From Nyssa sinensis (taxonomy: Eukaryota > Streptophyta > Magnoliopsida > Cornales > Nyssaceae), in contig CM018032.1 of NCBI GenBank assembly GCA_008638375.1, forward strand, positions 10,255,501 to 10,319,500: 64,000 nucleotides of DNA, read 5' to 3'. This document shows positions 58,078 through 64,000 of this stretch, piece after piece. The position numbers and the translations under genes were made by a program. Numbering within the stretch: position 1 is the stretch's first letter; every line of letters begins with the position of its first letter. Under the pieces are notes generated by a model. The model was given only the letters and a program-made list of their open reading frames with translations, ran no database searches and was not told the DNA's origin.

Positions 58078-58255
58078 AAAGAATTTTCAAAACAAGATTT
58101 TTAATTTCAAAATGCGAGATACGCGTTTAGCAAGTTATTAATTTTAACTTTTTTAATTTTTTTTTAATTTAAATTATCATATTTAAATGCATTTTTACAA
58201 TTTTTAAAAAATTAATTACAAATTTTTTAAAAAATTATATTTGAATCACTACCCC
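58078..58255. repeat. Partial third copy of the 1321-1770 MITE-like repeat
   Basis: It shares AAATGCGAGATACGCGTTTA and the following T-rich stretch, and ends at TTTGAATCACTA. It is non-coding. A TA microsatellite follows at 58410-58439. Confidence 0.55.
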
Positions 58256-58405
58256 ATCGCAATAACTAATTAAAAATAGAGAATGGCAAACATGATAAAT
58301 AAGTCAGAAAAGACAAGTAAATTAATCCAACACCTTAGCGTCATTATAAGACCTAATTGCTGAAGTAAGCCAACATAACAACGACGTATACCTTCGTTTC
58401 TGTTT

Positions 58406-58441
<36 letters not shown>

Positions 58442-58954
58442 CATTATGAATTTTAAGTGATGACAAAAAAAATGGTCTATGATGATTCCAATAGAAGTCT
58501 TCAATTTTCAAATTTTAAAAAATGGGAGGAAAATTCTAATTTTGAGCCAAAAAGCAAAAATGCAGGGGAAATGGGAGGAAAATCAAATATTTAAACTAGG
58601 TAAAAATAAAAAGGAAAAATAGAAGGAAGAAGTCAAATTTGTTTTTTACAAGGAAAAAATAATAAAATAATATGAATAGAGAACATTGTGAAGCTCAACA
58701 TCAAATTTCGCACTATATTTCAGAGAAGATGATCTCAAAAATAGAAAACATTGATCCGGGCCACTCGCTTAGGGATAAGGCAATGCGAGGTGTACATTTC
58801 AGGCGAGGCGATTTGATTGAAGCGTGTAAGTCTCGTTAATTAAAACTTATTTTATTTAAATGTATTCATTTATCTTATCTTATTATTTTTTGGATTAAAT
58901 TATTTTTGTTGGAATAATATTTAATTAATATAAAAATAATAGAAAGGAAAGTAA

Positions 58955-59416
58955 CGCTATATTTGATATGGTGGAATTCTCATTCCAATTTTTTCATTCC
59001 ATATTCTTGTTTGGTATGATAAATTAAATTGAGAATGCTTATTCCATGAAATAGACATTCCATTAAAAATCATTCCAAGCATTCCAGCGTTCCTTTAACT
59101 CAGGTGAGCAATTCCCATTTCATTCTAACCTAAAATCAATTAAAATACCATTTTATCCCCTCTACCCTCAACTAATCCTATCGTTCCCCTTATATAATTT
59201 ATCTATTATATTATTATTCAAAAGATATACACACATTTATATATACACGCATTTATATACATGTATATATATTTATATATACACACACACATATATATAT
59301 ATATACATATAAGTGTTTTAAAATGAAACTTTAAAATTAATTTATATTGAATTTCAATAATCTTACCCAGACATATATAATATTGATCAAAAAATCAATT
59401 TATATTGATCCTACCA

Positions 59417-59447
<31 letters not shown>

Positions 59448-59804
59448 AAGTATTGAATTTTTTTTTATTAACATCAATTATATTAGTTATTGTTTTAAAA
59501 TCAAATAACTTAACCAAAAACCTATCTTTATACCCAAGCCCACACACAATCTCTTTCTTTATAACATCACATATACATGTGTGTAGTGTCCACACACACA
59601 CATACACACACTTTTCAGTCTGTCTTATAAAAAAATTATGACCATTTTATTGTCCTAATTTGATAAATTATGATTATTTTATTCTTACACTATTCAATTG
59701 TTATCAAACAAACAGACAATGAATAATTATTTTATTTTCATTCCATTCCCAATTTTATTTCATGAAATAAGTATTCTATTTTTACGTACCAAACATGACC
59801 TAAA
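58955..59804. mobile_element. Non-autonomous DNA element with imperfect inverted ends
   Basis: The left end has TATTTGATATGGTGGAATTCTC and the motif CTTATTCCATGAAATA. The right end, reverse-complemented, has ATGTTTGGTACG and CTTATTTCATGAAATA. The interior is non-coding and carries CA/TA microsatellites (59220-59300, 59415-59440). No convincing target duplication was found. Confidence 0.4.
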
Positions 59805-60873
59805 ATAATTAGGATGCTGATTGATAGAGATGATGTAACCCTTTGTTGGGATAAAATTTTTAGAATTATCATTGTTTTCATTCTAAAATACACATGAAAA
59901 AAAGAAAAAAAAAGAGAGAGAGAGAGAGAGAGAATGAAAACATATCCAAAGGGAGCACTAAAATAGATGAGGCTTCTATCCATTGCTCTATATGATAGCC
60001 ACCAAACATGAGAAAAGAAAAGTAAACTTTACAGTTAAGTGGAGAACTAGCTATTATAGGATACCAAGTTCCCTAAACAAATTGGCAATCAACAGACTGA
60101 GGATTTTGTTTCTTCCATGTCCCTTGTGAACTGCTTCATCACCTTTTATACCATTCTAATGGTGAAGCTTCCTCCAGCACTACTTACAACCTTGACAAAG
60201 TTGAAAACATGAGCTATTAGATATTTTAGTTCTAGTATAACGTTCAGTAACGCCTAGCAGGCGCTATGTTCAGGCATTAACTGCATCAGGACACCAGAAA
60301 GAGAACGATCAATTTACCTGGGGGCAATGCTAATGATAGGAGCATAAATCAGGCAAGCAGCTTGAGCCATGAACTCAGGGACAGAGAGAGAGGTGTGTTG
60401 ATACAATTCTTATTGTGGACTGCAACTAAATTCCATTCTTCGGCAAAACAGATTCCAAATACAAATGGCAAGGATATTATAAAATCTGAATTTCAGGAGG
60501 GAAATAGAATCACTGACAAAAGCATCATTAATTTCACTTTACAATAAGTAGCTTTCTGTGCAACTACTGAGAATTGCTGACAGGAAAAAAGAGAGTGATA
60601 CTTTACAGTATGAGATACATTGATATACAATGACTTTACAAAGATACCTTAAAACTAATTTTCTGTGGAAATGTACAAGTGAAAAACACTCACAGGAAAA
60701 CCACAAGTAACAAACATATATTGCCAAGACATTTACACACTAACTGCACCATACAACCTGATCATGACAACCAAATCAAAATAATAGATAGAAGGCATGG
60801 CAAAAATATTAAGAGTTCCACAGGTAATGGGAGCCATAACAGCCTCGTCAAGTTTGTCACAAGTTAACTTCTC
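59805..60873. other. Probable 3' flank of the right-edge gene; no other gene seen
   Basis: The 3' untranslated region of the minus-strand gene ending at 60874 should lie here, but no polyadenylation signal can be fixed. A GA microsatellite is at about 59914-59934. Confidence 0.4.
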
Positions 60874-60903
60874 TTAATGCTCCCAGACAGGCGTATCCTG
60901 CAT
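60874..60903 (-). CDS. Last coding exon of an unrecognised gene (partial gene at right edge)
   Basis: Minus strand. An acceptor TTTGCAG at 60904 opens ATG-CAG-GAT..., and a second AG six bases later would drop two codons. Either way the frame continues in phase 0 to DTPVWEH and a TAA at 60874. The reading links in frame to the exon ending at 63871. I do not recognise the protein. The choice of acceptor is a judgement from sequence only. Confidence 0.45.
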   Translation of the reverse strand: MQDTPVWEH

Positions 60904-61612
60904 CTGCAAACAAAAGTCACATTCAGAGAGACATCTTGAAACCAAGCCTGACAAACCTATTAAGGTTTTGCACTCGAAGTGTATACACTTTGAGACATTC
61001 AATGGATACAATTAGGAATACAAAAAGTGCCCGTGTGTTGGGGCATAAATGATCGTGTTTGTCCCAAAACAAATACAATCTAAGAAAGGACCACATTATA
61101 AGCAGTGAGAATTTTTGTTTTTTTGGGGAGAGGAATGCTATATTGCCATTCGCACTCCTCTTTTGGCTGAAGGGGCCATTTTAAAACTAAAATTACTCAA
61201 TTTCCCTTAAATGCAAAAAAAAAAAAAATATTTAAATCCATTTTCAACCAAAAAGGTGAAGTGGAGTCCCCTGGAAAAAAGGAGAGCTGAAAGTGCAAAT
61301 AGGGGCTCCCAAAACAAAAATAGATCCAATATGATGACCCTAAATCATTTCCAAATGTATAATGGGTCAACCCCACCCTCCCACCCCCAAGCTACATTTT
61401 GCTTTTTGGCTACAGGATATGAGATATCCATCTACAGATTTGCAACAATATGAATATGTACATATCTATATACAGATATTTTCTGCACTACTTGGGACTT
61501 GATCCCCTGACTATAAGGTTGACAGACCGAACTGTTACCACCTAGCCTGCTAGACTAGTGGTGGAACAACATAATTATTAAACCCTTAAGCTTCATAACC
61601 TTACCCTCCTCA

Positions 61613-61736
61613 CCAATAAGCTTTAGCATGGTTGGTATCTCCTCCACCTACCCATATGAGAGGTTGAGGGTTCAAGTCCCCTTAGGGGCAAAGAGGTGTG
61701 TGTGTGTGATTTACCTATCAGAAAAAGAAAAAAAAA
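61613..61736 (+). mobile_element. SINE with perfect 13-bp target duplication
   Basis: The copy is flanked by CTTACCCTCCTCA at 61600-61612 and 61737-61749. TAGCATGGTTGGTAT (A box) and GGGTTCAAGTCC (B box, about 61669) mark a tRNA-like head. A GT run and an A-rich tail close it. The exact duplication points to a fairly recent retroposition. Confidence 0.85.
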
Positions 61737-61969
61737 CTTACCCTCCTCAATATCATGTCATATGTGGCCCAAGCAAGTGTGAAATTAGGAGGCATGACAT
61801 ACATGAGTGGACATGTGATCCAATAATGGCTTCTCTCTCACATCGATTTCTTAAGTTAGTGCAAAAGTAACAAGTTTTACACCAAGTCAATTAAATCCTA
61901 TATCCAAACCCAAGTGGATGAGAGAGTACAACACACACATACACATATGCATGTGTATAAGTAAAACAT

Positions 61970-62060
61970 GCACACCCACTTTTTTACATATGGGATTTGA
62001 ACTCTCAACCTTCTTGGTGGGAGTTGGAGGAGATATCACTCAAGCTAATGCTTGGTGATA
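61970..62060 (-). repeat. Second SINE copy, opposite strand
   Basis: Reverse-complemented, the sequence reads CTTGAGTGATATCTCCTCCA, CCAAGAAGGTTGAGAGTTCA and AATCCCATATG, matching the head of the SINE at 61613. Its tail would run toward 61930. It is more diverged, and no flanking duplication was found. Confidence 0.65.
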
Positions 62061-63870
62061 AACAGTAAAACACATGCAAGCAATGAAACCTCAGAGATTC
62101 TAAAACCTAGTCTACCCTCTTTCAATTAACAAGGACCAACATTGGGTAATAATTTATCATAGAAATAGCACACACTTGTTATGTACTTCATTTTAAAAAT
62201 TTTAAAGCCTAGTCTACTCCTTTCAATTAATAAGGACCAATGTTGGATAATTAATTTATCATAGAAATATAACTTGTTATATACTTTGTTTTCCAACCAT
62301 ATAGATATTGTTTTACTCATATTCGTCTACTTATTTCAACTTATTTTAAATAGGTAAGCATAACCTAGGATACATGATAAATACATGACAGTATGAAAAT
62401 AACAGAAACCAAAATCTTGGTATGGTGCATGATTTGAGTCATTGACATCTACATTGATATGCAATGTTTTTAAAGGAAAAAGCATGAACGAAACACATCA
62501 TATTCCTTGCCACATCAGGAATAAGCCTTTTTTTCCTTTTTTTTTTTTTAGGCAAATAAGTGTTATCTTACTCCCCAAAGGTGGCCTTTCTTTTTGTGCT
62601 GCTGGCAGTCTTAGAGAAGATACTATTGACTACTCACAATTTAATACTATGAGGTACGATTCTTTCTAATTGGCATTGCAATAGCAAGCCAACAACCAAA
62701 ACAGTAAAACACCCCTTCACTGTACAGTTGCTAGGGAGCTACAGTCATCTATATTCTCCATTGTTTAATATACAATGGGATATGCCCAAATCAGTAGTTC
62801 ATTACCTAAGTAGTTGGATGAGGGGCTGTGCTAACAATAGAGTTGGTGGGATTTGGCAGTTGTGTTGTACCTTTGGTGTGTAGAAGGAACACAATAGATT
62901 TTGGAGTTCTTTTGAGGGGGTCAAGTTGTCAATTGTAAGCTGAAACATTTGATAAGGAGTTCTCTGTGTTCATAATTATTGTATGAGTGAGGCTTTTCCT
63001 CATTTCTTTTATAGTTTTTTTTGGGATGAGTTTTATGTGCTTGATTTTTTAAAAAATGTATACACAGCGTGTACATGGGTTGTAACCCCCGGTTGTCTTC
63101 TAATGGATAGATTCTCTATCAATATGTGTGTGTGTGTGTGTATAAATATTGTGAAAAAAGGCAAGATAAAGAAATGAATACAAATAATTCAAATATTGTG
63201 TAAACAAGTTTTTATACAAATAATTAGATATTTGAATCAATACAAATATTTGAGTTTTATTGGGCTAGTATATTGGTCAATTTGGTTAGTCTTGTTTTGA
63301 GAAAGATTTTATTTGCCTAGGTTTTCTAGAGTCTACAGATAAGGTTTCTAAAAGCAAAACAGGTTTAGAATGAAGTAACACTGAATTTGAAGAGTTTATT
63401 AAATGACAATTGGTGATTTTTTCTCAAACCTCTCCTGCAGTTTTTTTTTTGGTTCTAATTATTCTTCTCTTTCTACTTCTTCATAGTTCTTATTACTGTA
63501 AATTTTTTCCTGACAAGTTTCTGTGAAGAATGTTATAGCAAGATATATTTTAGAATCATAACAACTTAACAAACTTCATTTCATCCAATTCTATCTACCA
63601 ACCACTACTCTTTTTCTTTAGACAAACACTTGAAGCAAAAGCGATTCCAAACCTTAATCCACCAAGTGATTGTAAGAATAATATTTCTAAATTAATGTTC
63701 TGAAATTCCAAGTGCTGTCCTCCATTAGTTTGGTATCAGAACTATGAAAACTGTTTCTTTGCACTTGTCCTACATTTAAAACCTACTGAATATAAGTCTG
63801 AACAGATATTTGGTTATCAAAACAAATCCTTATTGTTCCTGCAATTTAAATATACATGCAGAGTGCTCAC

Positions 63871-64000
63871 CTGTCCCAATCTTAAGCTTCTAATTCCAAC
63901 ATCAAATCCCATATCTGCTACAACTTCCTCGCCTTCAATTTCTGCATCAGTGAACGTGAGGGCTCGTTGTAGCTTCCTAGGACAGAACATCTCAACCTCT
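63871..64000 (-). CDS. Penultimate coding exon of an unrecognised gene, cut by the window end
   Basis: The minus-strand frame is open for the whole 130 bases and reads MFCPRKLQRALTFTDAEIE, then GEEVVADMGFDVGIRSLRL and GQ before a strong donor (CAG|GTGAGC). Spliced to 60903 or 60897 it gives a C-terminal tail ending DTPVWEH. The segment is rich in Glu and has no membrane or signal features. I cannot name the family. The gene continues beyond the right edge. Confidence 0.5.

Larger units (their letters stand above)
60904..63870. other. Probable 3-kb intron of the right-edge gene
   Basis: It lies between the donor GTGAGC at 63870 and the acceptor at 60904. No further exon was identified. It contains two SINE copies and simple repeats (GT run at 63124-63142). 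Confidence 0.4.

Noticed and set aside
62442..62669. 75-codon plus-strand frame in the right-edge intron
   Set aside because: Contains a poly-T derived Phe run and no domain; considered chance.

Overview
The window is nuclear DNA of a flowering plant, most likely a eudicot. The signs are AT-rich intergenic DNA, split genes with GT-AG introns, a plant-type gene family (EGF plus alliinase_C domains), a nuclear tRNA-Gly, and dense nested transposable elements. There are no bacterial operons, CRISPR arrays or phage modules. Few genes are intact; most coding sequence belongs to decayed transposons.

Host genes. Three tandem, same-strand (minus) members of the tryptophan-aminotransferase-related/alliinase family lie between 17.4 and 54.2 kb. 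Gene B (23248-28494) has five exons and encodes 457 residues without interruption. Gene C (45473-54209) has the same five exons and phases and encodes 516 residues. Its fourth intron carries a complete but mutated Copia retrotransposon, and its last exon reads about 60 codons past the usual end. Gene A (17402-20829) keeps only exons 1 and 5; exons 2-4 are gone and the space holds a Copia LTR and a miniature LTR element. The only RNA gene is tRNA-Gly(GCC) at 56622-56692. The right edge carries the last two coding exons of an unrecognised minus-strand gene.

Region by region. 1-1199: AT-rich DNA and a MITE. 1200-16288: one PIF/Harbinger transposon with recognisable terminal inverted repeats and a TAA target duplication. 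It holds a broken DDE transposase, a GRF-zinc-finger-like fragment and a Myb/SANT-like accessory gene that two LTR insertions have cut into three blocks. 16.3-23.2 kb: gene A remains and small repeats. 23.2-28.7 kb: gene B and its promoter. 30232-43748: a Tat-type Ty3/Gypsy retrotransposon with gag-pol on the minus strand, a spliced antisense extra ORF on the plus strand, a 74-bp tandem array, and a 3.07-kb solo LTR inserted beside its primer-binding site. 45.5-54.2 kb: gene C with the Copia element. 54.2-64 kb: AT-rich DNA, the tRNA, MITEs, SINEs and the terminal exons of the unknown gene.

No wholly new system is evident. The most informative items are the A/B/C gene cluster with its intron-borne retrotransposon and altered C terminus, the three-layer nesting inside the Harbinger element, and the Tat element with its antisense gene and embryonic satellite. 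Splice sites were chosen by eye from GT/AG signals, matching phases and agreement between the three paralogues.
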